From: Lycium barbarum
Lineage: Eukaryota > Streptophyta > Magnoliopsida > Solanales > Solanaceae
Direction of reading: 5' to 3'
Length of the DNA: 64,000 nucleotides
Assembly: GCF_019175385.1 (NCBI RefSeq)
Contig: NC_083345.1
Coordinates: 14,718,027 to 14,782,026 of the forward strand
The position numbers and the translations under genes were made by a program. The notes below the pieces were generated by a model. That model saw only the letters and a list, made by a program, of their open reading frames with translations. It did no database searches and was not told where the DNA came from. The number at the start of each line of letters is the position of its first letter. Position 1 is the stretch's first letter. Of the stretch, positions 1 to 11,213 are shown piece after piece.

Positions 1-347
1 GATTTATACATTCAAAATAAATATTGTATTCAAGATAGTAAGTAGATATTTTTTTTCCAAGTTGCTTATCAATAGAATATAAATAATATTATAAAATCGA
101 CAAGAAATATTCGTGCAACGCACGTACATAGAGACTACATATCCCCAAAATATAGTAATCTCCTATTATGTTAATTATGCCATTGTTATTTTATTTATTT
201 GTGAAATTTTTTATCCCATGTTAATTATTCACAAGATATAATACAACATGATTCACATATTCCCTACAAATTATTAATTAGTTAAAATAATTTATCTTTC
301 GTTTCAAGAGTAATGACTAATTTAGTTTGTACAGATCGGACTCTTTC
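1..347. other. AT-rich sequence left of the PMD pseudogene
   Basis: I see no gene here. A short perfect hairpin (CGTGC-aac-GCACG, about 112-124) resembles the subterminal hairpin of plant Helitrons, but no clear CTRR end follows it. The left end of the Mutator-like element that carries the downstream pseudogene is not visible, so it probably lies outside the window. Confidence 0.4.
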
Positions 348-3300
348 ATGGATCTGAATGTTTCCCCTGGGCCCGATGATCACTCGGGGCCCGATGTTCA
401 CCCGGGGCCCGCTGATAGATCAGTATTGTCTTTGCAAGGCAATCATAGGTCAGAGTTATTATGGGCTGGTACTATAGGGATATCGACTAGGCTCCGTCCA
501 TGTAGGCTGCAGAGAGCGTGGACTCTTTTACGCGAGCGCCCCCCACACCCTCGCGTCTTAGAGATATTGTTTCAGGGCGGCATCTATCGTTGCCTATCCG
601 TTGGTCGGGTACAGCATGATTGGGCGCTCATTACGGTCATGGTTGAGCGGTGGAGGCCGGAGACACATACCTTCCATCTTCGCACTGGTGAGGCCACGAT
701 TACACTTCAGGATGTGGAGGTCCTCTTTAGATTGCTAGTAGATGGAGAGCCATTATACACTCGGTACGAGCCTCCTCCTAGTAGTACATGGGTGATAGAG
801 TTGACTAGGCTCACCTACTTCGTGCCTGATGTGATGTCGGGACAGAGTCGGGTTCAGATTAACGCACTCTGCACTTATTTGGAGGCTCTCCCTCCTGTTA
901 AGGACGTCACCCAGCAGGATGTTGTTGATCGTCATGCCCGTTTGTACCTACTTATTATATTCAGGGGCATCTTGTTCCCGAACTCATCGGGTGCCTTTGT
1001 TAGTTTACGATATTTGGTTTTCTTGGAGCATCTGGACCGCTTGGGAGTCTACAGCTGGGGCGGTGCTATTTTGTCATATCTTTATATATGCCTATGCTGA
1101 GCATCTATTGGTGCTGTCAGCAATGTGTGTGGAATTTTTGCTCTTCTCTAGGTAATATTTTAAGTGCGCGTTCCTTTAATGTAAACAAACCTCTTGAAAC
1201 GACGACTAAAAAATTATTTTTTCTAATATCGCTTACAGTTATGGGCGTGAGAGAGGATGTTGCCTTTTCAGCCCGTACCTAGGCATCACCTCGAGATTGA
1301 CATGTCTTATGCGAGGAAGTGGATAGCTAGTTTTGACCTGGATATGGATACGCACCACAGTATTCTTCCATTTTAAGACCAGCTTGATCTCATGACGGAC
1401 GATGCGGTAAAACTATTTAACTTTACATTATTAATTTAATTAAACGTCTTTTCTACTTGGTGATCACTGATTTGTATTTATATGTTATGCAACTATTTAT
1501 ATGGATGTCGTACGCTGCTATATTAGATGGTTTGCCGGCCTTTTGCAGGGCAGGGCAGGGGGTTTGAAGGTCGTGATGTCCATTGATGCACTTGGACATC
1601 GTAGAGGACCACACGCTCGAGCATGTCTTATGACAGTTCGGGCATACACAGAGTATACCCCCTGTCGTCCGTCATGAGCTCCGACACTACCAGCGGGGAG
1701 ATTGGGCTGCCATTGATGATGATTTTCTGGCTTTCATGATTGTCCAGTGCCACCGTTGGGAGAACAGGTTGGACACTTTAGCGGTGGTCGGCCATTTGAC
1801 TCCCATTGAGGGTTAGATGTGCTGGTATCATCAGATCACACGCTGATTGATCGGCAACCTAGCTTTGCGTCCCGCTAGGTATGTAGGATATTCAGCACTT
1901 GCGGGGCAGTACAAGACATTGGTAAGTTTATCGTATTTAGATTTATTTAATTGCATTTATTGTTACGTTTTAAAAAATAACTTTTTTTTTTACTGTTGAA
2001 CACAAATGCAGCTGGTGGCCGTACAGTGATTACGCATGTTGGGGTTAGAGCAAATGCCTTACCTCGGGCTTGCGGGGCTTGCGTCAGAGATAGTACGGAT
2101 ATCCGAGGATGGTATCCGGCAGGCAGGAGAGATTAGGCGCATGCAGGAGCCTGTTCCAAAGGCCGAGTATCAGCCAGCGCCGGGAGGAGGAGCGGGCGCT
2201 CCAAGAGGAGGAGGCCATGCTGTCAGAGGACGTCGTGCTGCCAGAGGACGCGGTGCTGCTGCTAGAGGACCTAGTGGTGGAGGACACCATCTGGTAGATG
2301 AGGCATATGATGCCGATCCCATTCCAGAGGACGTTCCCGTTCTAGTCGATCCGCAACCGTTCCATGCCGGTGGCAGCTCATCTGGGGACTCACCTATGTT
2401 TACGTCGGCGCTCCTACTTGCTGAGATACCTGGGTATTCATCATAGCCGAGCCAGAATGCATACATGGAGGAGCGTGATAACGTCGATTGGGCAGCATTA
2501 CGCACTTCATTAACTGATGAGCAGCCTGTGAGGAATTTAGAGAGAGCTAGGATTCTTGACTTCGATGAGTTTTTTATCCCGATTAGTATTTAAAATACTT
2601 ATTTGTTCATTTACATTACTTATGTTAAATATATATGTTACTCATTATTTAGTAATATTTTATATTTTAGGATTCGGCGCCAGCGGATCCAGCAGAGCCA
2701 CCCACTCAGGCGTTTTCTCATGGGCCTGTCGAGCCAACGGTGTCTTCCCATGTGACTGTCGAGCCACATGTAAGCTTTTTATTAAAATTAGTTTTATTCA
2801 ATTTAAGGTCAATATTTAAAATACATATTTGACTATTTAAAGTACTTATTTTAAATATGTATAGTACTTATTATTTCGTTTTTTTTTCATATTTTAGGAT
2901 TCGACGCGAGTGGGTCCACATGAGCGACCCATTCAGGAGCCTTCTCATCAGTCGGTCGAGGCAGAGGTGTCTTCTCATAAGACTACCGAGGCGCAGGTTA
3001 GATTTTTACTTAAAATCTATTTTATTCAATATAAGGTAAATATTTATTTAATTTTTATAACCTTTATTTGGACTTCGAACAACATCTCGTCCAGGAGACT
3101 ACCTCATATTCACCACCAGACCTATCTCAGGTGCCTACAGACCCTTCTCAGGAGCCTACTCAAGCGTCCGTTGATACACAGGTTTGATTATTCAACAAAC
3201 GTTAAGGTATTCAATATAAATAAGAAATTGTACTAATTATTATATACTTTTCAGGTTCATCCTTCGGCGCCTGCGGTGGCAACTCCAGACGAGAAAGAGG

Positions 3301-3543
3301 TCGAGTTCCAGACCCAGGTCAGCATGAGGTTCTGCCCGTGCTAGCGGGACCAAATTCCAAGAAGAAGCACATTCTAGTCAAGGGCGCACGAGCCAGGGGA
3401 AGAGGAGATGATCATGACTTGGAGCGCCCTATTATTAAGAGAAAAAAGGGCGATGGAGACGATAGCGAGGGCGGTAGGGATGGTATGAGCCTTAGGCCTA
3501 AGGATAGTCTCAGGCATACCACATGTGAGACCCATCCACGATA
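348..3543 (+). pseudogene. Plant mobile domain (MAIN-like) protein pseudogene
   Basis: The translation begins MDLNVSPGP and soon reads DRSVLSLQ, HRSELLW, RVLEILFQGGIYRC, DWALITVMVERWRPETHTFH and GEATITLQDVEVL, which is the plant mobile domain (PMD) shared by MAINTENANCE OF MERISTEMS and transposon-borne relatives. Exons readable by homology: 348-1151, 1239-1406, about 1492-1922, about 2011-2575, then short Pro/Glu-rich exons near 2671, 2898 and 3069, and a last basic exon 3255-3543. In-frame stops are at 1098 (TGA), 1149 (TAG), 1248 (TGA) and 1374 (TAA), with more in exon 3, where WMSYAAILDGLPAF and FLAFMIVQCHRWENRLDTLA are still legible. Many stops fit C-to-T or G-to-A changes, as expected for a methylated transposon. 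It is almost certainly non-functional as a full protein. The ATG at 348 is preferred over 327 because PMD proteins start close to this motif. Confidence 0.8.
2592..3000 (+). repeat. Tandemly repeated exon-intron unit in the PMD pseudogene
   Basis: Two exons starting at 2671 and 2898 (both opening with 'gattcg' after a 'ttttag' acceptor) and the AT-rich introns before them are similar over a period of about 227 bases. A third, more diverged exon follows near 3069. This lengthened the Pro/Glu-rich tail by copying a whole exon-intron unit. Confidence 0.55.
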
Positions 3544-4011
3544 GTGTATATACATTAGTGTTGTACAATTTATCATAAATATTATATATTTTTTGCATAT
3601 CTATTTATATTGATAAATATTATCTTAGTCTTTATTATTGTTTATAGTTTCACATCCTAAATTGATAATAAAAAAATAAAAATAAACGTGACACATTCGA
3701 AATAAGGTTAAGAATTAATTTAAAAATAACATGAAACCCTAAAAGATAAATAACGTAAAGCTAATGACTACAAGTCTTCAAATAAAAAAGGACTTCGAGC
3801 ACTTTTCAACCACTAAAATGACAATTCAAACTTTTGCGTATCCTTGAAGTATTGAGCCTACCTTATTAATCGTACAAATATAAGTATGGTTCTATATAAA
3901 ATATTGAAATTTCGGAGTCTCAAAGCATGATTAATATATAACTAAACTATGTAAAAAAGTGTGAAAATATAATAACAGGTTGTTTTGGGAAAATGGTGGA
4001 CTCCTATAGCA

Positions 4012-4146
4012 CAGTAAAATACTACGCTATAGGGGAGAGAGAATTTAGTTTAGCGCAGTAAAGCAGTATGTAACTGCGCTAAAGCACTTAACAGCTCCGT
4101 CACGATTAAGTGCTTTAGCGCAGTAAAATACTGCGCTAAAGCTATT
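4012..4146. repeat. Subterminal palindromes of the PMD-MULE
   Basis: Several copies of a short palindrome (such as 'gcgcagtaaaatactgcgct' and degenerate forms) lie back to back, with a larger inverted repeat around 'aagcacttaacagct'. The same motif with 'gtta' in place of 'gcta' lies near both ends of the element at 11721-13554. They may be transposase-binding or hairpin-forming subterminal repeats. Confidence 0.6.
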
Positions 4147-4535
4147 TTTTTATTTTTTTTTGTTGAGATATTTTGGTTAAAAAAAATTTTTTTGGGTCAT
4201 TTGGTTCCGGCCTCCTCTCTGTGTCTGTATATCCAAATTAAGCATAATATCTATTTGATCATAATAAGTTTTACTCCGAGAAATTTTGACCATTGAAAGG
4301 ACCAAACTCTCGTGACCAAATATACTTGAATTTTAATACTGTAGGCCAAGTACTCTATTTGGTTTTAGTTGGAGTCTGGTCACAGGAGTTTTTCTCACAA
4401 AATCCCGTATTAATGAATGACTTCGCCTCTGACTGGATTACAGAGGATATTTAGAAAAAAAGTATTTGATCCTGTAATATATTTTTAGCTCTATCCCGGA
4501 GCAAACAACAAAATAAAAAAAATAAAAAATAAAAA

Positions 4536-5511
4536 GGAAAAGGGTCAAATATACCCCAGTACTATGAGAAAAGGTTTAAATATATCCTTCGTTATATTTT
4601 GGGTTCAAATATACCCCTACCGTTATATTATTAGTTAAAATATGCCCTCCTCTGTTAAGTTTGTCCAAGGTGGACATGTAGTCCTACGTGGCACTGTTAT
4701 TTGATGAGATGGATGTCACGTAACATGTCACCTCAGTGCTCCTAACCCATTTTACCCCTCCCCTTTATTTATTTTTTCACCACTAAAACTTCTTTCCCCT
4801 CCACCACTATTGCCGCCACCACCGAAAAAGTTCAACTCTCGTGTCATTTCAACGATTTGGTTCGTCGCCGTCTTTTAGCTTTTTGAAATGTTTTGCATTT
4901 TGTGATGTGAAATGGCAGAACGAACTTAACAGTAGTATTTCCTATTAATGGGTTTATGAGTTACACGATTTTAATTTGATTCCAACATTCCATTTTAGAG
5001 ATAAAGGGGGAAAATGGGGTCAGTGATTCAATTCTAGAGATAATTGACTTTTGCGATATGAAAGCATCCTACAAAGAGAACATCTTATTTTTTAACATTT
5101 TTTTACTATGGTGTTTGTTGGACAACATTGTTGTCATTTGCATTTTATTTTTTTGCAAAAATCATATGCCCAACTGTTCGTTCATTTTATGTCATATGAT
5201 AGACTTCTGCTTTTATCAAGTCTTTTTGGGGCAGCAATGGTGGTAAAGGAGAATGAAGTTTTAGCGGTGAAATAACAAATAAAGGGAGGGGTAAAATGGG
5301 TTAGGGGCGTTGAGGTGGCATGCCACGTGACATCCACTTCATCAAATGACAGTGCTACGTAGGACTAGATGTCCACTTTGGACAAACTTAATGAAAGAGA
5401 GATATATTTGAACCAATAATATAACGGCAGAAATATATTTGGACCCAAAATATAATGAGGGTTATATTTAAACCTTTTCTGATAGTACAAGAGTATATTT
5501 GACCCTTTTCC
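4536..5511. mobile_element. Foldback / long-TIR element (976 bp)
   Basis: Long inverted repeats begin 'ggaaaagggtcaaatata' and end 'tatatttgacccttttcc'. Pairing extends about 250 bases inward on each side, through 'aaaaggtttaaatata', 'ggtccactttgga'-like and 'aacccattttacccctccc' blocks. The core near 4790-5260 is unpaired and has no convincing coding content. The termini resemble the elements at 48313-48782 and 61588-62619, so they form one related group. No clear target duplication was found here. Confidence 0.65.
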
Positions 5512-6454
5512 GGGGGAAATGTCTGAAAAGGAAAACAAGATTAGCTGGCTCTGGAAACAATTTATTGTTTTAGTTTCCAGTGCTAGTTTCCAGTGCAACC
5601 CAACGTTATTTTCAAAGGCCCATATAGAAGCATCGCACTAAAATCATTTGGGGAAGATCCATTTACATTTTTTTGTGCGGAATATCCTTCAAAGGCACTG
5701 ATATTTAATTTTTGTCCCTCAAATTTGAAATATTTAATTTTTGTCCTTCTCCTAAAATTTGTGGGTTTTGAATTTGAACTTTCGCCCTGTCAAATATTAA
5801 AAAAGTTCGCAAGGCAGAAATTTATAGTAAAGTTAGGCCTATTCAGGCAGAAGTTTGCCTTAAGGCAAACATTTGCCTGAACAGGCCTAACTTTTGCCCA
5901 AAATAGGCCTATTTGGGCAAAAGTTAGGCCTTAAGACAGAGGTTTGTAAAATTCCAAATAAGTTTAAAAAAAAAATCCTTAAGACAGAGTTTTGCCTTAC
6001 GCTTGAAGGCAAAATTATGCCTTTGAAGGCAAAACTCTACCTTAAGGTAGAGTTTGGAACTCTGCCTGAGGAAGAGTTTTGCATGCAAAACTTTGCCTTA
6101 CGAATCTAAACTTTACCTTAAGATTTTTTTTAAAAAAAAATTATAGAGCGGGGCTTCGAACCCGAAATCAAGGAATTTTTAGCGAAGAGCAAAAATTAAA
6201 GACCACCAATTTGAGGGACAAAAATTAAAGACCGGTGCCTTTGAAGGGCAATCGTGCAAATGACGCGATCCATTACATTTTTTTGTGCGGATTGCCCTTC
6301 AAAGGCACTGGTCTTTAATTTTTGTCCCTCAAATTAGTGGTCTTTAATTTTGCCCTTCGCCTAATACCCTCAGGTTCCGGGTTCGAACTCCAGCTCAGTA
6401 AAAAAAAAAGGAATTTCGTAAGGCAGAGTTTCAAACTCTTCCTTAAGGTAGAGT

Positions 6455-6601
6455 AGGGGTGGGCACGGTACGGTATATACCGATTACCATACCGAAACCT
6501 AAATTTTTGATATAGTAGTTTCGGTATATGGTATTTGGTATGCATTTTTAAAAAGTTTGGTATTCGGTATTGATAAAGAAAATACCGAATACCATACCGA
6601 A

Positions 6602-6669
<68 letters not shown>

Positions 6670-7166
6670 CTAACAAATATATAATTAGTATTAGTACTAA
6701 CTAATTATTAGACGTTGAAATTGTTTGTACTTTCTTTTGAATATTTTTACATGTGTAAGATGTTAGTATGATATAATTGATTGAAATGCCTTTTTTTGTG
6801 TACCGAAGTATATATGTCTTGATTGAAATGCCCTTTTTGTGTAATTGATTAACAAAGGGCATTGCTTGCACTTTCTTTTGAATATTTTTACACGTGTAAG
6901 GTGTTAGTATGATATAATTGAGATATTTCTTGAATATCCCAAGTCATAATTCTTTATTATTATTATTATTATTATTTTATATATATATAAGTCGTAGTCG
7001 AACAAACTATGGTTACCGAATTGCCGTACCGCAAAATACTGAAACCGAACTTAAAAATACCGAACCATACCGAATTAATTTGGTATGGTAATGGTATAGT
7101 ATTTTTAAATACCGAAAATTGAAATTACCGAACCAAAGTTTTAAATACCATACCATGCCCAACCCT
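6455..7166. mobile_element. hAT-like MITE nested in the array
   Basis: Termini are 'aggggtgggcacggtacggt' and the inverted counterpart ending 'catgcccaaccct', with 'taccgaa/ttcggta' inverted repeats inside. The flanks 'aaggtagagt' (6445-6454) and 'aaggttgagt' (7167-7176) look like a target duplication with one mismatch, and the last eight bases fit the 8-bp duplication of hAT elements. No transposase is present. Confidence 0.65.
6603..6664. repeat. (TA)n microsatellite
   Basis: An uninterrupted TA run of about 30 units lies inside the hAT-like MITE. Confidence 0.95.
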
Positions 7167-8850
7167 AAGGTTGAGTTATGCATTCAAAACTCTGCTTGAG
7201 GCTCGAATAGGCCTAACTTTACTACGAAACTCTGCCTTGCGAATTTTTTTATTTTTATATTACTGAGCCAGGTTTGAACCCCAAATATCATGGTGTTAGG
7301 GGAAGGAAAAAATTAAAGACCAGTGCCTTTGAAGGGTAATCATGCAAATGTTTTTGGTGCAGAGTGCCCTTCAAATGCACTGGTCTTTAATTTTTGCCCC
7401 TCAAATTGGTGGTCTTTAATTTTTGGCCCTTTCGCTTAATACAATGAGATTTGGGGTTTGAATCCTGGCTCAGTACAAAAAAAAAAAATCCCAAGGTAAA
7501 GTTTTGTAGTAAAGTTAGGCCTTAAGTCAGTGTTTTGCCTTTAGGTAGTAGAGTTTTGGCATGCATAAAGGCAAAACTCTACCTTAGAACTCTACCTGAT
7601 AGCCTGCCTAAAGGTAGAGTTTGCCTCAAAATTCTACCTGATCAGGCAGAGTTTGACTCAAACTCTGCCTGATCAGGGAGAGTTTGACTGGAAACTCTAC
7701 CTTAAGGTGAAACCTGAAAGCAAAACTCACTCAAACTCTGCCTGATCAAGAAGAGTTTGACTGGAAACTCTACCTTAAGGCGAAACTCTGCCTTGAGAAT
7801 CCAAACTCTGCCTTGAGAATCCAAACTCTTTCGATTTTTTTTTTAATTTTTAACTGAGCGGAGGTTCGAACCAAAAACCAAGGGGTTCTAATAAAGGGCA
7901 AAAATTAAAGACCACCAATTTAATTGACAAAAATTAAAGACGACCCCAAAATAAGGGCATTCCTGCGAATTGCCTTTCAAAGGCACTGGTCTTTAATTTT
8001 TCCCATGCCCAACCCTAAGGTTGAGTTATGCATTCAAAACTCTGCTTGAGGCTCGAATAGGCCTAACTTTACTACGAAACTCTGTCTTGCGAATTTTTTT
8101 ATTTTTATTTTACTGAGCCAGGTTTGAACCCCAAATATCATGGTGTTAGGGGAAGGAAAAAATTAAAGACCAGTGCCTTTGAAGGGTAATCATGCAAATG
8201 TTTTTGGTGCAGAGTGCCCTTCAAATGCACTGGTCTTTAATTTTTGCCCCTCAAATTGGTGGTCTTTAATTTTTGGCCCTTTCGCTTAATACAATGAGAT
8301 TTGGGGTTTGAATCCTGGCTCAGTACAAAAAAAAAATCCCAAGGTAAAGTTTTGTAGTAAAGTTAGGCCTTAAGTCAGTGTTTTGCCTTTAGGTAGTAGA
8401 GTTTTGGCATGCATAAAGGCAAAACTCTACCTTAGAACTCTACCTGATAGCCTGCCTAAAGGTAGAGTTTGCCTCAAAATTCTACCTGATCAGGCAGAGT
8501 TTGACTCAAACTCTGCCTGATCAGGGAGAGTTTGACTGGAAACTCTACCTTAAGGTGAAACCTGAAAGCAAAACTCACTCAAACTCTGCCTGATCAAGAA
8601 GAGTTTGACTGGAAACTCTACCTTAAGGCGAAACTCTGCCTTGAGAATCCAAACTCTGCCTTGAGAATCCAAACTCTTTCGATTTTTTTTTAATTTTTAA
8701 CTGAGCGGAGATTCGAACCAAAAACCAAGGGGTTCTAATAAAGGGCAAAAATTAAAGACCACCAATTTAATTGACAAAAATTAAAGACGACCCCAAAATA
8801 AGGGCATTCCTGCGAATTGCCCTTCAAAGGCACTGGTCTTTAATTTTTCC
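7153..8850. repeat. Tandem duplication, two copies of about 850 bp
   Basis: 7153-8002 and 8003-8850 are nearly identical; most visible differences are in A or T runs. Each copy starts inside the right terminus of the hAT-like MITE ('ccatgcccaaccct'), so the duplication came after that insertion. Confidence 0.9.
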
Positions 8851-8932
8851 CCCTCAAATTGGTGTTCTTTAATATTTTCCCTTCGCCTAATACCTCGAAG
8901 TTATGGGTTCGAACCCCAGCTCAGTATAAAGA

Positions 8933-8952
8933 GGGGGGGGGGGGGGGGGGGG
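8933..8952. repeat. Poly-G run (G20)
   Basis: Twenty consecutive G stand where sister MITE units have a poly-A or poly-T stretch. This could be real slippage or an assembly/base-calling artefact. Confidence 0.9.
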
Positions 8953-9150
8953 ATTTCGCAAGACAGAGTTTTGAATGCAAAGCTCTACCTGAGGCCTAAC
9001 TTTGTTACCAAACCCTGACTTGCAATTTTTTTTTTTAATGAGCCGGGATTCGAACTCCAAACCTCATACTATTAAGCGAAGGTAAAAGACCACCGATTTG
9101 GGGATAAAAAATTAAGACCAGTGCGTTTGAAGGATAATCGTGCAAATGCA

Positions 9151-10018
9151 CATTACATTTTGGGTCTTACCTGTATAACCAAGCCCAAGTCTAGATTTTC
9201 TTTTAAATGGGTGGACAGGGAAGAAAAAAAGGGAGAAACCAAAATATTTTGTCAATAAGAATATAAAAAGTACGACATTTTCTACACTGAGAAAATAAGA
9301 ACTAGGAGTATAAGATTTGCTAAACTTATAAGACACTTTGCTGTTTTTCCTTTCTTTTCCTAAGTGCAATAATAGTAAGGATACAAGGAATGGATGAAGA
9401 AGAGAATGGGAGTTCGCATTTTGTGTTTAATAGGTACAATTTGAATTATGTTAAAGCGTTCAATACGTACTGATCCTAGTTAAGATTCATAATGAAAATC
9501 TGCGTCAAATTTGAGAGGTTATCTATATATTTGAGCTTTTTAAGATCATTTTTTTCCATTTACATCTTTTGAGAAGATTTTTCTTGAACATGTATCTAGT
9601 GCTTTGTGACATGTTTTAAATTATACTTTGTTTTTGTTATTTTAAAATTATAAGCAATTTATTCACAAATTGAGCTAACAGCAAGCTCATAGATTATCAG
9701 CTTTATCTTCAAACGCTAACACAACTTTCCTCACACCACAACTCCACCTTCTCAATCAGACCCACACCCATTACCAACCAGCTCATAAAATTTTGTATGA
9801 CAACTTTTTGTACAATTACAATTACAACAGCAAACTCATATCGATATTTTTAATTGTTCAATTCAAGTTAGTATCTAAACTCTATAGCGTTTATATTTTT
9901 TGAGGCCAGGGTTGCAGATCTACTAACTCCTGTGTGATACGATACATCTTATGTGAATTGACATCACCCACACTAAACTTAATCAATTTATGTAAATCTT
10001 TTGTTCAATTAGTGCTTA
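9151..10018. other. Intergenic, nothing recognised
   Basis: AT-rich sequence with only short open frames on both strands. I found no protein homology, RNA gene or clear repeat boundary. Confidence 0.5.
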
Positions 10019-10117
10019 GGGTTTGTTTGGTAGGAGCGGTATTCAAGAAAATAATATTGGTATTAACTTTAGTATTATTTGATCTCTTGTTTGATAGTAT
10101 TTCAACCTAAGGTATTA

Positions 10118-10899
10118 CAGTCAAACTTCTCTATAATTGTCATTCGTTATAACAGCATTTCACTATAACGGCTTGATTTTCTCCGAAACCGATTTTGCAT
10201 GTTATATTTTACTTCTCTATAATAGCATTCTGCATGTAATAGCAATGGTATCCATTAGAGTGGTACGCTCTTTGTAAAATTACCTCTGTATAACAGCCAT
10301 ATTCAAATAGCGTGTAATAATATTTGTAATAAATATATTATGTGACAACAAAAGTGTCGATAAAGAGCCTCAACCTACTACAACTTGGAGATAGAAGAGT
10401 CAACTGTTAAGCACTTAGATAGCCTTCAAGAGAAAGCTATTGAATTTTCTTTTGCTGCAAGTTTGGACAAAATTCTTCATCAGTTCAAGCGTTTTATTAT
10501 CACTAAGAGACTAGAATTTACGAAACAGTCTACAATTGTAGAGTTCTTACATCAAACTTGAAATATTTAAATTCTCAATTAATTTATAATGCATATGTTC
10601 CATAGATTTTAATTTTTTATCTGTGTGGTACAACTAGTTATGGATTTAGTACTAATGTATTAGTCTTTTCAATTTTTGATTTATGAGATATGAAAATCAA
10701 CTGAAATTTTAAAATTTACAAGTATATTGTTTTCGTTTATAACATAAAAAGTATAAAAAGTTAACTGTTTGCGCACTTTTGTTTATAACAGCTAAATGAG
10801 ATCTAAATATCGAATGTCAGTATACATGCATAACAGCACCTCACTATAGCAGTCATGAAATTTCCGGACAAACGCTGCCACTATAGAGATGTTTGACTG
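10118..10899 (+). mobile_element. Emigrant/Lemi-type (pogo-like) DNA transposon remnant
   Basis: The termini read 'cagtcaaacttctctataa' and, at the other end, 'ctatagagatgtttgactg', flanked by TA dinucleotides (10116-10117 and 10900-10901). This matches Tc1/mariner elements of the pogo/Emigrant group, whose ends begin CAGT.AAACCTCTATAA. More inverted blocks ('ataacagca', 'tatagcag') lie inside. At 782 bp it is longer than most Emigrant MITEs and retains a coding remnant. Confidence 0.7.
10364..10561 (+). pseudogene. Possible C-terminal remnant of a pogo-like transposase
   Basis: A frame of about 65 codons without a start reads ...YYNLEIEESTVKHLDSLQEK, then AIEFSFAASLDKILHQF and ends ...STIVEFLHQT-stop. 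It sits inside the pogo-like termini, ends with its own stop and has a normal amino-acid mix, so it may be the tail of the original transposase. I infer this from position; I do not recognise a catalytic motif. Confidence 0.4.
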
Positions 10900-10983
10900 T
10901 AGTACTATTCTTATATAGAGTAAACCATGACATTAACAATACAAGTATTATTCCTATTCTATACTACTTAGAAATTATGCAAT

Positions 10984-11213
10984 CGGGGGCGGATCCAGAG
11001 CCCGCCCACCCTCGATAAAAAATTACACCATATATATAAGGTATTTTTTCATTTTTTATGTATGCACATAGATTTTGAATACTCTAAAAACAAGAGAAGA
11101 GGTTAGTTCAGTGGTTTAGGGTGTTCAAAATTCACCTTGAGATTCCAAGTTCAAATCTTAATCACTAGATTTTTATTTTTCAAACCCCTTCAGTGAAAAT
11201 CCTGTATCCACCG
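10984..11213. mobile_element. Small insertion with tRNA-like internal boxes
   Basis: The ends 'ggggcggatccagag' and 'ctgtatccaccgttg' are imperfect inverted repeats. Inside, 'tagttcagtggttta' resembles a tRNA A box and 'aagttcaaatctt' a B box about 35 bases later. It could be a tRNA-derived element captured by a MITE, or chance similarity. Confidence 0.35.

Larger units (their letters stand above)
1..4214 (+). mobile_element. Mutator-like element carrying a PMD gene, right part only
   Basis: The right end is recognised by comparison with the complete small element at 11721-13554. Both ends share a stretch reading inward from about 3740 (a conserved block around 'cgtatccttga.gtattgagcc'), then palindromes built on 'cagtattttactg', then 'gatattttggtt' and a T-rich terminus. 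The element should stop near 4214. Plant mobile domain genes are known to be carried by Mutator-like and other DNA transposons. The left end is not in the window, so the element is truncated by the window edge or by deletion. Confidence 0.6.
5661..9150. mobile_element. Array of inverted-repeat MITE units ('ttcaaaggcactggtc' family)
   Basis: At least five units follow each other: 5661-6262, 6271-7350 (split by a hAT-like MITE), 7351-7966, about 8199-8814 and about 8815-9150. Each starts with 'cccttcaaaggcactggtc' plus 'tttaatttttg', and ends with its reverse complement. Each arm holds a B-box-like 'gggttcgaacccc' next to 'gctcag'. The centres are full of short direct and inverted 'aaactctgcct' and 'ctaccttaagg' motifs. 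No protein is encoded. A solitary copy lies at 49028-49409. The superfamily is not clear to me. Confidence 0.65.

Noticed and set aside
2084..2505. Ser-rich frames antisense to the PMD pseudogene
   Set aside because: They are shadows of the Gly/Arg-rich coding exon on the + strand.
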